NCBI GenBank assembly: GCA_016283355.1
Contig: JAEEMS010000005.1
Coordinates: forward strand, 62,001-126,000
Source of the DNA: Elusimicrobiaceae bacterium
GTDB taxonomy: Bacteria > Elusimicrobiota > Elusimicrobia > Elusimicrobiales > Elusimicrobiaceae
DNA: 64,000 nt
Reading direction: 5' to 3'
The stretch's first letter is position 1. Every line of letters starts with the position of its first letter. Position numbers and translations under genes: made by a program. Shown one piece after another: positions 20,511 to 30,142 of the stretch. The notes below the pieces were generated by a model, which ran no database searches, was not told the DNA's origin, and was given only the letters and a program-made list of their open reading frames with translations.

Positions 20511-23132
20511 TTAGCTCCCTTTGATTTTTGACAGGGCTTCCAAACGCGCCGTTGCTATTTGATTTTCCGGATAATAAAACAACGCATTTTGCAAGGACTT
20601 CTTGGCTTTTTCTACATCTTCCGCTTTGTAGTACAACGTCGACAAAGCCAAATTAGCCCACAAATCATCCGGAAATTTTTTCAACACATTCTCCAACTCT
20701 TCCTTTGCTTTAATATCATTGCCGGCTAACGAAAGAATCCGTGCCAGCAAAATCGGTCCGTTTGTATCTTGCGGATGTTGTTCGATATACCGCTCCACAT
20801 CTGCACGCAAACGGGTTTGATAGGGAGCAGACATTTTTGAAAATTTATTTGCCTTTGCGTTGTACTCTTGCAATGTGCGCGCTTGTGCAAGCAACGTAGG
20901 TTTGTCTTCTTTTTTGGGATACAGACGATCCAACCTGCGCAAAAGTTCTGCGTCCAATGTATCCACCAACAAACCGCGCAAATAGGTATCTTTTGCTTTT
21001 TCCGTTTCGCCCAGTTTCGCATAAATCTCGCCGACTTGCCGCCACAATTGCGTTTCGTACGGGAACAAGGTCAAGGCACGTTCCAACAACGTTTGCGATG
21101 TTTCATCCGCGTACAAAATTTGTTTTTGCAATAACTCCGCCAACACGTGATAGGCCTGCAAATGATACGGATGTAATTTCAAATGATCTTGCAAATAATG
21201 AACGGCTTTTTTCGTATCGCCGTTTCCCAACGCTGCCAAGGCCGCATGATAATATACTTCCTCGTAATAAGAAGCCGCGGACAATGTTTTTTCAAACGCT
21301 TGCAACGAAGCCGGATAATCGCGGCGGCCCAAATGCAATAATCCCAGACGGAAACCGGCCTCTGTATTGGCGGGATACAAACGCAACGCCCGTTGCAAAT
21401 GTGTAGCAGCTGCCGGCGTGTTTGCCGCAGCGAGTTCTTTTTGCCCGGTAAAAGAATAATACTCGCTGGCGAACCAAATTCCCTGCCAAATAATTACCAA
21501 AAAACTCAACCCCAAAACAGTCAATGCCACTGCCTTGGTAGCGGGGTTGGCGGTAATGACGATTTTACGTTCCTCTTTTCCGACGCCGCTTACTTCCGCA
21601 CCGATAATCCACCAAAATATAAACGCGGGCACAACCGCGTGCAAAGAGATGTTAAGCATGTTGTCCACCAACATACCCAGTATACCGCAAAACAATGCTT
21701 GCAGCAGTTGCTTTTTATGGCCTTCTTTTTTATGTGCGGCAAAATCTTTGACTTCCAGAAAAAGCACCATAAACATAAAAACAAACAATCCCAATCCGAC
21801 GATACCGCCTTGCGCCGCCTGAAAGAGAAGCTCGTTGTGCGGAGCGTTGGTAATGGTTTTGAGTTCGCGCAGGTTCGGAAATTTGAGCAAAGTGGTGGGC
21901 TGTTTTTGCGCAAATGCCATTTGAAAATTTCCCACCCCGCTACCCAATACCGGGCGGTTTAAGAAAATTTCTTTGGATACATCCCACATCAGCAACCGTT
22001 GATGGAGAGATTGAAAAATCTCGTCTTTTCCGACGTTCAATGTAAAATTAGAAGGGGTTACCTGCGCTAATTCTTGCGCGCGCAGTGCCACGGGACTGAC
22101 GGCATCGGGCCCTTTCACATACACGGACCACCAACCTGCCAACGCAGCCAATAACGTCAACAAAAACACACGGCCTTTGCGTTTCCAAATCAGTGAACGT
22201 AACGTGCCGAACATCCACATCATAAAAAGCCCGGCCACCGCGCCAATCCAACAAGAACGCGCCAACCCGAACGACAAATACAACACATACACCAACACCA
22301 ACAACCCGTAAACGATAAAATCTTTTTTACTGTCCGTGTGCATGTAATACACCAGCAACGCCGGCAACAACATGACTACTACCGAAGAAAGAAAGTTCGG
22401 ATTTCCGAAGGTAGAAAATGCCTTGGTAGCAAATTGGTCCAACTCAAAGGGCCACACAAATTCAAGCCCCAACGCTTGCAACACACCGTAACAGCATGCC
22501 AAAAACACGGCTACAAAAATGAGTACCAAAATATTTTCTTGCGTTAATTTTTTTAGTACACGCACGCCTAGATACACACCTATTCCCCACAACAACAAGG
22601 CATACCAATCAAATAATTGCGCAAAGAACGTTTGCGACGAGGAAAATGTCTTCAGATGCGGGAATAAATACCACAATCCCCCCCACACAAAGAAAAGCAA
22701 AATGTAATTTGTTTTACTTTCAATGGTGCCGGAGAAAACTATATTTTTACTTAAAATATAAGCGCCCAACGCCACAATTAGCAACAACGTGCCGTAGTTG
22801 AGAAGTCCGTAGAACATCGTTTGGCGCAACGCTTGCGGAGCCGAAGAAACGGCGGAAAGCCACCCCATGGCACACGAAAGAACGTACAGGAAAAAAGCCA
22901 AATCAAAAAAGGTTTGTGTAAAATCGATGGATTTTGTGCGCAAGAATTTGACGGCCATAGTGCCGTAAAGCAGGGCCAATAAACTGTAGAGCAACACATT
23001 TTGTGCAAAAAACGGATTGGCGGTCAGGTCTGTAAAAAAGATAAGAGGTACGACGAGAAAAAGGGTGCTTAACAACACCCGGATTACTTTCATGTAAAGC
23101 GTCTCTTTGCGAGATGCTACCAAATCCAACAT
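20511..23132 (-). CDS. O-antigen ligase (Wzy_C) family membrane protein with C-terminal TPR repeats
   Basis: Multi-TM N-half; VLGSGVGNFQMAFAQKQP...APHNELLFQAAQGGIVGLGLF; C-terminal TPRs. Confidence 0.85.
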   Translation of the reverse strand: MLDLVASRKETLYMKVIRVLLSTLFLVVPLIFFTDLTANPFFAQNVLLYSLLALLYGTMAVKFLRTKSIDFTQTFFDLAFFLYVLSCAMGWLSAVSSAPQALRQTMFYGLLNYGTLLLIVALGAYILSKNIVFSGTIESKTNYILLFFVWGGLWYLFPHLKTFSSSQTFFAQLFDWYALLLWGIGVYLGVRVLKKLTQENILVLIFVAVFLACCYGVLQALGLEFVWPFELDQFATKAFSTFGNPNFLSSVVVMLLPALLVYYMHTDSKKDFIVYGLLVLVYVLYLSFGLARSCWIGAVAGLFMMWMFGTLRSLIWKRKGRVFLLTLLAALAGWWSVYVKGPDAVSPVALRAQELAQVTPSNFTLNVGKDEIFQSLHQRLLMWDVSKEIFLNRPVLGSGVGNFQMAFAQKQPTTLLKFPNLRELKTITNAPHNELLFQAAQGGIVGLGLFVFMFMVLFLEVKDFAAHKKEGHKKQLLQALFCGILGMLVDNMLNISLHAVVPAFIFWWIIGAEVSGVGKEERKIVITANPATKAVALTVLGLSFLVIIWQGIWFASEYYSFTGQKELAAANTPAAATHLQRALRLYPANTEAGFRLGLLHLGRRDYPASLQAFEKTLSAASYYEEVYYHAALAALGNGDTKKAVHYLQDHLKLHPYHLQAYHVLAELLQKQILYADETSQTLLERALTLFPYETQLWRQVGEIYAKLGETEKAKDTYLRGLLVDTLDAELLRRLDRLYPKKEDKPTLLAQARTLQEYNAKANKFSKMSAPYQTRLRADVERYIEQHPQDTNGPILLARILSLAGNDIKAKEELENVLKKFPDDLWANLALSTLYYKAEDVEKAKKSLQNALFYYPENQIATARLEALSKIKGS

Positions 23133-23269
23133 ACAAACCCCTTTTTTAAGACGTAATACCCACTGTTAGTATTGTAGGAATTTACGAGCAAAAAGAAAAG
23201 CCCCTTTTAGATTACTTTTAAATAGGGGGCTAAAGATCTTACCTATATGTAAAATAGTGCTTTGAAATA

Positions 23270-23301
23270 AAAAAAATCTCCCCGGCAGGAGGTCCGGGGA
23301 G
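23270..23301 (-). terminator. Rho-independent terminator downstream of the 23341..23826 gene
   Basis: ctccccgg-caggaggt-ccggggag with T-tract on the minus strand. Confidence 0.8.
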
Positions 23302-23340
23302 ATTAGCCGTTTTGCGGCTTTAAGCAATTTTTAAAGCTTC

Positions 23341-23826
23341 TTAATAACCCAGAATTTTAGCTGCTGCCATATCGGAAGATCCGCCTGGAGCAGGGCTTCC
23401 CAACGGCATGTACACATCTTGTTTCTTAGTTTCTTTCGAAGTGTTTTTAGCCGCTTTCTGTTTGGCCGCATTGCGTTTTACGGCATTTTTAATATTGTTC
23501 TTGCTAGGTGCTTTTTCTGCTTTTCCTGCTTTTGCACCCGTTACACTGTCTTTTTTAGCTCCTTTCTCGGCTTTTTTAGTTTGCTGCTGGATGGTGGTCG
23601 GGGGAATCCCCGTTGCATATCCGCATTTACCAATACCGGAACTCTCCACAGTTTCAACAAGCCATTCTCCAGCACGTTTACACATTTCTCCAACGCATTT
23701 GCACACTTGACTAACTTGGCCAGGGAAATCCTCTAAATGGTTATTTGCCCCATAGTTTTGTGCAAATGCCGGAGCAGCAAAACATACTGCAAAAACTGCT
23801 GCTAACAAAAGTGCTGATTTTTTCAT
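23341..23826 (-). CDS. Small secreted Lys/Ala-rich protein of unknown function
   Basis: MKKSALLLAAVFAVCFAAPAFAQ signal; Cys-containing middle; K/A-rich tail; own terminator. Confidence 0.65.
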   Translation of the reverse strand: MKKSALLLAAVFAVCFAAPAFAQNYGANNHLEDFPGQVSQVCKCVGEMCKRAGEWLVETVESSGIGKCGYATGIPPTTIQQQTKKAEKGAKKDSVTGAKAGKAEKAPSKNNIKNAVKRNAAKQKAAKNTSKETKKQDVYMPLGSPAPGGSSDMAAAKILGY

Positions 23827-23903
23827 AACTTCCTCCTTGTACGATTTGGTTTCTCCTTCTACTCATAGGATAAAAAAAAATTCTTGTAAAAACAAGGGTA
23901 TTT

Positions 23904-23934
23904 AGACCTAGAGCCATCTAGGTCTTTAGACCTA
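23904..23934. repeat. Perfect 9-bp inverted repeat AGACCTAGA-gcca-TCTAGGTCT plus a third AGACCTA
   Basis: Read directly; upstream of the 23826 start. Confidence 0.7.
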
Positions 23935-23998
23935 TTTTTTAAAATGGTTCCGTCAGATGGTATTTTGAACCTTAAAAACTTAGTTTATATACCATATA

Positions 23999-24205
23999 AA
24001 CGGGCCTTGAAAATTTCTTACAACCTACGCGCAAAGGTACGTGAGGGAAAATCAAGGGATAATTGTTTGAATTTGGAGGACGGGTAAGAGTGTTAACGCA
24101 TAAAGCTTTCAAATTAAAATAAGATAGCCCTTGTAAGTTTTCCCGAAACGTACACGCAAAGGCACGTGAGGAAAAAATCAAGGGCTAGATGTTTGAATTT
24201 GAAAA
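23999..24205. repeat. Two tandem copies of a palindrome-ended intergenic repeat of about 80 bp
   Basis: Copy 1 about 24003-24079 (ccttg...acgcgcaaaggtacgtgagggaaaatcaaggg...tgtttgaattt); copy 2 about 24126-24202 (agcccttg...acacgcaaaggcacgtgaggaaaaaatcaagggct...tgtttgaattt). Confidence 0.8.
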
Positions 24206-24207
24206 CT

Positions 24208-25494
24208 TTATTTATAGGTTGCTTCTTTTTTGAGATACTCAAATACTTTCCGTTCCGTCAGCGTGGCCAAGATTTGGTCTTTGCGTTCATCAAAGAAAGC
24301 TTTGATTTTTTTCTCATCCGATTTTTTGGTATTGGAAGCAAGACTCTTGTCTAATTCGGCTTTCCAATCGGCCTCGGTGGCTTCCAAGTTTTCTTTCTTG
24401 GCGATGGCGTGGACAATGTATCCCAAGCGCAAATCTTTTTCCACACTGGGGCGTATACGTTCTTCGAACATTTTGTGTTGCTGGGCCGTCAATTTATGCG
24501 GATCCATTTGCGTCATTTGATGCACAAAATTGTGTAACGAAGATTCCGTATATTCATTCACGAGCGATTGGGGCAATTCAAAATTATTCATTTTGACCAA
24601 ATGATTTTCGATTTGGTTGATTTCGTCGCGGTTGGAGAATTGTTTGGCCTCGGCATCTAACGATTCTTTCACTTTGGCTTTGAGGGCTTTGAGCGTATCA
24701 AACCCCATATCTTTGGCAAAATTATCGTCCAAAGCGGGTACAATTTTGTTTTTGATATCGTCTACCGTTACATGGAAAGAAAGCGTGTCGTTGCCTTCTT
24801 TTACTTCAAAATCTTTCTCTTCGCCTTTTTTCAACCCGGTGATGGCTTGTGCCAAACCGTTCATGGTCTGCGGGGCAGACATGTCAATCAGTTCGCTGTC
24901 GGCACTTAATTTATAATCATCTTTGCCGTTGCGTTTGCCTTGGTAGTGTACTACCGCGTAGCATTTATCGTCAATAACGGCACCTTCGGCGGCACTTTCC
25001 AAGCGGGCATTGGCATCCAACACGCGGTTGATATTTTCCGCAACTTCTTCTTCGGTAGCGGTTTCCGGTTTCTTGGTAATTTCAATACCTTTATAATCGC
25101 GCACTTCAAATTCCGGTGCTACGTCTACTTCCATTTCAAAAGCAAAAGGTTTGCCGTCTTCAAACGTATTAAAATCCGCTTTGGTTAACGTGGGTACGGC
25201 CACAGCATCCAATTTGGTTTCTTGAATAGCCGCATTGATGGCCGATTTGATCGTTAAATCTACGGCACGTTCTTTAATATGCCCGGCAAAATTTTGTTTG
25301 ACTAAATCAAGCGGTACTTTCCCGGCGCGAAACCCTTGCATTTGGGCACGAGATTGCACTTGAACGGCGGCATTTTGAAAATTTTTGGTAACCAGTCCCG
25401 GGGTGACATCGACTGCCAAGGTAACACGGCATCCTTCTTTTTTAAGTTGTTTGGTTTTCACTTCCCCGGCTTGTGCGGCTTTGAAAATAGACAT
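24208..25494 (-). CDS. tig: Trigger factor
   Basis: Full-length similarity pattern: VTPGLVTKNFQNAAVQVQSRAQMQGFRAGKVPLDLVKQNF; FKBP-like domain with ITGLKKGEEKDFEV; C-terminal helices. Confidence 0.93.
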   Translation of the reverse strand: MSIFKAAQAGEVKTKQLKKEGCRVTLAVDVTPGLVTKNFQNAAVQVQSRAQMQGFRAGKVPLDLVKQNFAGHIKERAVDLTIKSAINAAIQETKLDAVAVPTLTKADFNTFEDGKPFAFEMEVDVAPEFEVRDYKGIEITKKPETATEEEVAENINRVLDANARLESAAEGAVIDDKCYAVVHYQGKRNGKDDYKLSADSELIDMSAPQTMNGLAQAITGLKKGEEKDFEVKEGNDTLSFHVTVDDIKNKIVPALDDNFAKDMGFDTLKALKAKVKESLDAEAKQFSNRDEINQIENHLVKMNNFELPQSLVNEYTESSLHNFVHQMTQMDPHKLTAQQHKMFEERIRPSVEKDLRLGYIVHAIAKKENLEATEADWKAELDKSLASNTKKSDEKKIKAFFDERKDQILATLTERKVFEYLKKEATYK

Positions 25495-25531
25495 CTTTGA
25501 CTCCTTAATATATCGGACGGACCGAAAAATA

Positions 25532-25613
25532 TGGACGGAGAGGGACTTGAACCCTCACGGAGTAATCCATACGCTCCTAAGGCGTACGCGTCTACCAGTT
25601 CCGCCATCCGTCC
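25532..25613 (-). tRNA. tRNA-Leu (anticodon TAG)
   Basis: Reverse complement ggacggatggcggaactggtagacgc...tacgcctTAGgagcgta...gggttcaagtccctctccgtcca. Confidence 0.95.
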
Positions 25614-25628
25614 TTTTGTTTGAGAAAT

Positions 25629-25701
25629 TGGGCCATGTGAGGCTCGAACTCACGACCTTACGCTTAAGAGGCGTCTGCTCTACCAACTGAGCTAATGGCC
25701 C
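25629..25701 (-). tRNA. tRNA-Lys (anticodon CTT)
   Basis: Reverse complement gggccattagctcagttggtagagcagacgcctCTTaagcgtaaggtcgtgagttcgagcctcacatggccca. Confidence 0.95.
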
Positions 25702-25873
25702 TAAATCGGATATATAGATTATAGCAAAATTAAAAAGACGGGTAAAGTTCTCTTTCCAATCCGCTGCGGTACAAATGTGGATGATTCGTTTGGCGGGTTA
25801 TTTGACAAGGCACCGTGCTAAAAGTGTAAAATAGTAGATAGTTATTTTTGTATTTTGGTAAAAGGGACACGTT

Positions 25874-27682
25874 ATGATAAAAAAAGGAATGGTTACATTG
25901 CTCACCGTTTTAGGAACTTTACCGCTGTATGCCCAATTGGGGAATATTAGCAGTGTGGACGTAATTATGGAAGAAAACGCGTTTAAAAACGCGGTCAACC
26001 GCTATGATTCGCTGGTTGCTTTTTTCTTTCCGGAGGAAGCATCCTTGCAAGAAATGTCTTCATCCAACCAAAAATTAAACATCCGCACCCAACACCAGGA
26101 AAGACAAACTATCCAGGCCTTGAGCTCCGTGAAAGGGGATGTGGGCCTTGTAAAAACTAACTTTTTGTCCGATGAGCGAAAATTGGATTTTGATTTATTT
26201 TCCCGTGCGTTGAATGCCCGCCAGTGGTGGTTGCAAACCGCGCCCTCTAAAAATGATCCGCTTTACTACACCCAAGCACTTGACAGTATTTACGCTTTGT
26301 TCCTTACCGACAAAAACGCACCCCGCGTGCGCAACGCAACGGCTTTGGCCCGGTTGGAAGAATTGCCGCAACTGGTAGCGCAAGCCAAACAAAATCTCAC
26401 ACAAGTTTCCCCCTTCCTGGCACAACTGGCGATGGAAAAAACATACTATGCCCAACTGGGTTTGGACGAAATTATCCAAGGGCTTTTGGCCACAGCGTTG
26501 GACGAGTTTATGTTGGAAGATTTAAAAAATCAGACGGCAAATGCACAAAATGCCGTGAAAGAACTCTTTGATTTTTTTAAAGAGCTTTCCCAACGGGAGG
26601 ACCCTACCGATTTCCGCATGGGAAGCAATTTGTACCATGAATTTTTGCACCACCGCTACCAAATTGATGCCAAGCCGGCAGACCTCAAACGCCAATTGGA
26701 AAAACATTTGGATACCACCCAGCGTGCCTTGGCCGCCGCGCTCAAACCGTTTGAAGCCACCTTGGAAGGGAAAGATATTACCGTGGTGGACGGAGATTCC
26801 ACGCGCGAAGTACCTACCAAACCGGTGCGGCGTAAGAAAAAAGGATATGTTCCCCCTTCTGCCAATCACTTTTATAAATTGGCAAAAGATTTCCCGGCAC
26901 CGGAAGAAAATACGGACGTACTGAAACTGTTGTCGCAAGAAACGGCTGCGTCGGCGGTGCAATTATGGAAAGCGGGCGTTCTCAAACCGTTTACGCAAAT
27001 GCCGCAACTCAAAGCGTTGCCGGCCTATTATGCCTATCAGCAACCGTTCCTGTTTATGCCGAAGGAAGATATGAATTCTTTTTGGGTACGTGTGCCCAGC
27101 GGTAACGCTTTGGCACAACAAGAAATGTTACAGACGGATTTTAATACGCCGCTGCGCAAAGTGTTTGTCAGCCAGTGGCTTGTGCCCGGAATGTACTACC
27201 GTTACCGTCAAACGTCCTCCCTTTCCCCGCAGCGCAGGCACTATGGCTGCGCCAGTATCGAAAACGGCTGGAATGATTTGGCACTCACGTTGGCGCAAGA
27301 CAATGGTTTCTTTGTTACACCCGAAGAAAAACTGGCTGCCGCCTGGGCCCATTATTTAACCGCAGTAGGTGCGGTGACGGACTACCGGATGCAAACGCAA
27401 GCGTATACATACAGTGACGCATGGAATTTTTTAATCAGCGACCAAGGATTCCCGCAAGAACAAGCCGAAGAACTGCTGCGCCAATTGGCCTCTCATCCGG
27501 GGCGGGACGTCAGCACGGTAGTGGGAGGAGAAGCACTCACACAGCTGTACAAAAAATATGCACGCCAAACCAACAAACATTTTACCAGTGCCGACGTGCT
27601 TGATATACTCTTGCGGGCAGGGGCTCTCCCGCCGGCAGAGTTGGAAAAAGAAGTTAAAACCCTTTACAAAGAAAAGAAATAA
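25874..27682 (+). CDS. Secreted DUF885-like protein lacking the canonical HExxPGHH motif
   Basis: Signal peptide; DUF885-like order VFVSQWLVPGMYYRYRQ...SIENGWNDLALTLAQDNGF; see findings. Confidence 0.6.
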   Translation: MIKKGMVTLLTVLGTLPLYAQLGNISSVDVIMEENAFKNAVNRYDSLVAFFFPEEASLQEMSSSNQKLNIRTQHQERQTIQALSSVKGDVGLVKTNFLSDERKLDFDLFSRALNARQWWLQTAPSKNDPLYYTQALDSIYALFLTDKNAPRVRNATALARLEELPQLVAQAKQNLTQVSPFLAQLAMEKTYYAQLGLDEIIQGLLATALDEFMLEDLKNQTANAQNAVKELFDFFKELSQREDPTDFRMGSNLYHEFLHHRYQIDAKPADLKRQLEKHLDTTQRALAAALKPFEATLEGKDITVVDGDSTREVPTKPVRRKKKGYVPPSANHFYKLAKDFPAPEENTDVLKLLSQETAASAVQLWKAGVLKPFTQMPQLKALPAYYAYQQPFLFMPKEDMNSFWVRVPSGNALAQQEMLQTDFNTPLRKVFVSQWLVPGMYYRYRQTSSLSPQRRHYGCASIENGWNDLALTLAQDNGFFVTPEEKLAAAWAHYLTAVGAVTDYRMQTQAYTYSDAWNFLISDQGFPQEQAEELLRQLASHPGRDVSTVVGGEALTQLYKKYARQTNKHFTSADVLDILLRAGALPPAELEKEVKTLYKEKK

Positions 27683-27766
27683 AGGGTGTTTCCTTTGTAA
27701 TATAACCCGGGAATTCCCAGCGGGAACTTGCGGGTACAACGGAAATTAGAAAGATTTATAAGACAT

Positions 27767-27795
27767 AAAAACCCCCGCGCTAAGCGGGGGTTTTT
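27767..27795. terminator. Bidirectional Rho-independent terminator between convergent genes
   Basis: aaaaacccccgc-gctaa-gcgggggttttt. Confidence 0.9.
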
Positions 27796-27809
27796 ACGGT
27801 AAAGAATAT

Positions 27810-28799
27810 CTACAGGTCTTTAAGATCTACGCACTTCCAACTTTCCCATACAAGTGGCCTTCCATCTTCCTCATTTACATATTTGCCGTCTTCTTTTACG
27901 TACAAACAGCCGTCCTCTATCGTACATTCACGCAATCGTACACAGTCGGGGCTGGCGGTGCCGTTACATGCCATTCCGTCCTCAATCTTAGTTTCATATG
28001 TAGCAAGTTTGTTGAGGTCTTCCGTTGGGGTGGCTAGAGGGACCTTACAAAAGTATATCGGAGACCAGACAGCAGGAAAATGCCATTCGGCAACAGGGTT
28101 GGCAGAAACCCCATTGCTATCAGATATTTTCTGTTGCCTTACGCCGGGAACGCGTAGGTAACGATTCAAATCCTGAACCGACGATGCGGTTTTACACTTT
28201 AAGTGGTATTTGTTGCCATCGAGAACCCAAGTGGCGGACCTGCCAACACCACCACAGTTCAGTTTTGAAAGTTTTTCAATTACCGGGGGCAAATTGGTCT
28301 CACCACCTTTGATTACCAACTCGTGCACGCCAAGCCCTAGAGTGGTGCCGGCGCCCAGGACACGCAATCTTCCCCGGCCGAAACGAGCCATAGCAAGGCC
28401 TGGCTCCGGTGTCGGAGCCGGCGGCTGCTGGCCCAATATTAAGTCATCACCTACGGACGGCAAACAAAGTTCGGCCGTATTGCCAAGAGCAACATCTGCT
28501 TGTATGGTGGTATTCGACGCCTTCAACCCGGGAACGCCTTCGACTGACAATTTTCGCAAAGCAACAAAATCGCCCGTTTGTAGCGGATCAGCTAGGTTCG
28601 GCAGAGAAGGTTCTTGCCTTATTTTAAGCATGGCAGGGTTATTACGGTCCAACCCTACTTTGAGTTGCTGTGCGTACAACGTATCGTACGAAACGTACGT
28701 TACCGGAAACTTCGTTACCATTGTTACCGTGCTAGCACGCTGCGCAAAGGAGGGTAATACCCCCGTTAGTAGGAAAAATAGAAATAATGTTTTTTTCAT
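27810..28799 (-). CDS. Secreted protein of unknown function linked to the second prepilin cluster
   Basis: MKKTLFLFFLLTGVLPSFAQ signal; Cys-rich C-terminus; last gene of the prepilin cluster. Confidence 0.65.
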   Translation of the reverse strand: MKKTLFLFFLLTGVLPSFAQRASTVTMVTKFPVTYVSYDTLYAQQLKVGLDRNNPAMLKIRQEPSLPNLADPLQTGDFVALRKLSVEGVPGLKASNTTIQADVALGNTAELCLPSVGDDLILGQQPPAPTPEPGLAMARFGRGRLRVLGAGTTLGLGVHELVIKGGETNLPPVIEKLSKLNCGGVGRSATWVLDGNKYHLKCKTASSVQDLNRYLRVPGVRQQKISDSNGVSANPVAEWHFPAVWSPIYFCKVPLATPTEDLNKLATYETKIEDGMACNGTASPDCVRLRECTIEDGCLYVKEDGKYVNEEDGRPLVWESWKCVDLKDL

Positions 28800-28809
28800 A
28801 GTTATCCTT

Positions 28810-29562
28810 TTAATAAGCGGTTGTTCCTTCTCCACACCACGCGTACCCACCTGTTACGCTCTTCATACCGTACGGTTCACATCGGTCCTTTCCTGATGCG
28901 GTCCACTTCGGGTCGTAACAAAACAGTTTCGGACCTTCCGTTACAATAGATCCCATGTATAAGAAATTAACTCCGGCCAAATCTCCTACCCCTATGCGCT
29001 TGGAACATAGCGCGTCTTTCAGGGCCGTCGACTCGTCCCCGTATCCGGTGGCCAAATGTTCCGCTACGCCCGCAGGCAAGTGGTCGCCCTGGGGATAGAG
29101 CGAATAGAAAAAACTCTTGGTGTATCCGTCTTGCTTATGCTCCCAGTCGTGCACGTTACGATCATCCCCCGCACAACGCAAACAGGAATTTTTACCGGCA
29201 CTGCCGTAATCTCTCCCCCTATAACTTCCATCGGCGGTGCAACACACGCTGGCATCCAACGCGTGCATCGCAAACGTGTAGTGGTTCATATCATCTAAGT
29301 CAGGAACCCTGACACAGGGTCTGTCCGGCTGACAATCAGGTTGATCTAAATATTGTTCCGTTGTGAACCCATAATGGTCCATTTCCATGGTTTGAAGAGT
29401 ACGCAATTTGGATTCCAATATTACTTTGAGCATATTGCGTGCTTCGGCCATGTGCGATTTTTCGATTGCTTTTTCATACATCGGCGTAGCCATAGCGACC
29501 AATACAGCCACTACCAGCACCACCGTTAGCAACTCTATTAACGTAAACCCTCGTTTGTGCAT
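28810..29562 (-). CDS. Prepilin-type protein with Cys-rich insertion
   Basis: MHKRGFTLIELLTVVLVVAVLVAMATPMYEKA; insert SVCCTADGSYRGRDYGSAGKNSCLRC. Confidence 0.85.
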   Translation of the reverse strand: MHKRGFTLIELLTVVLVVAVLVAMATPMYEKAIEKSHMAEARNMLKVILESKLRTLQTMEMDHYGFTTEQYLDQPDCQPDRPCVRVPDLDDMNHYTFAMHALDASVCCTADGSYRGRDYGSAGKNSCLRCAGDDRNVHDWEHKQDGYTKSFFYSLYPQGDHLPAGVAEHLATGYGDESTALKDALCSKRIGVGDLAGVNFLYMGSIVTEGPKLFCYDPKWTASGKDRCEPYGMKSVTGGYAWCGEGTTAY

Positions 29563-29576
29563 AATATTCTCCTTAT

Positions 29577-30131
29577 TTAGTAAAGGTTATCGGCCTCAAC
29601 ATCAAATTTTGCGCCGGGAAACATATCGTCATCGTTGATATCATACGCCATACAACTCTGTGTTCCTCTGGCTTCATGTTCAGGGCCCCCCGGTCGGCAT
29701 ACCCAGTTCATATTTTCCCGGTTAAGGGCTACTATCGTGTCTCCGTTTGCATCTATGGCAGACACATAACTCGTATCATTGTGAAGCGTTACCAAAGAGT
29801 ACGTCCAATGTTTGCATATAATTCTAAAATTCGTCACTTTACAAGCAAACCGGAATCGATTCGTCCCACCGCTGTTATCAAACATATCCATTCTGCTGAT
29901 AGTAGCACGCGGACGCCGCGCAGTATCTTTGTACAAAGCGTCATAATCTTTTGCCCCAAATTCTACCGCCAAGCGTTCGCTGGAGTCGTAAAGCGTGCGC
30001 AACATGGCTTGTGCCTCGGCCACGCGTGCTTTTTGTACCACACGGCGGTACTGTGGCAATGCTATGCGTGTAAGCACCGCTACAATAATTACCACTACCA
30101 ACAGTTCGATTAACGTAAAACCTTTTTTCAT
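29577..30131 (-). CDS. Prepilin-type (PilE-like) protein
   Basis: MKKGFTLIELLVVVIIVAVLTRIALPQYRRVVQKARVAEAQAMLRTLYDSSER. Confidence 0.9.
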   Translation of the reverse strand: MKKGFTLIELLVVVIIVAVLTRIALPQYRRVVQKARVAEAQAMLRTLYDSSERLAVEFGAKDYDALYKDTARRPRATISRMDMFDNSGGTNRFRFACKVTNFRIICKHWTYSLVTLHNDTSYVSAIDANGDTIVALNRENMNWVCRPGGPEHEARGTQSCMAYDINDDDMFPGAKFDVEADNLY

Positions 30132-30142
30132 CTGTTGCTCCT

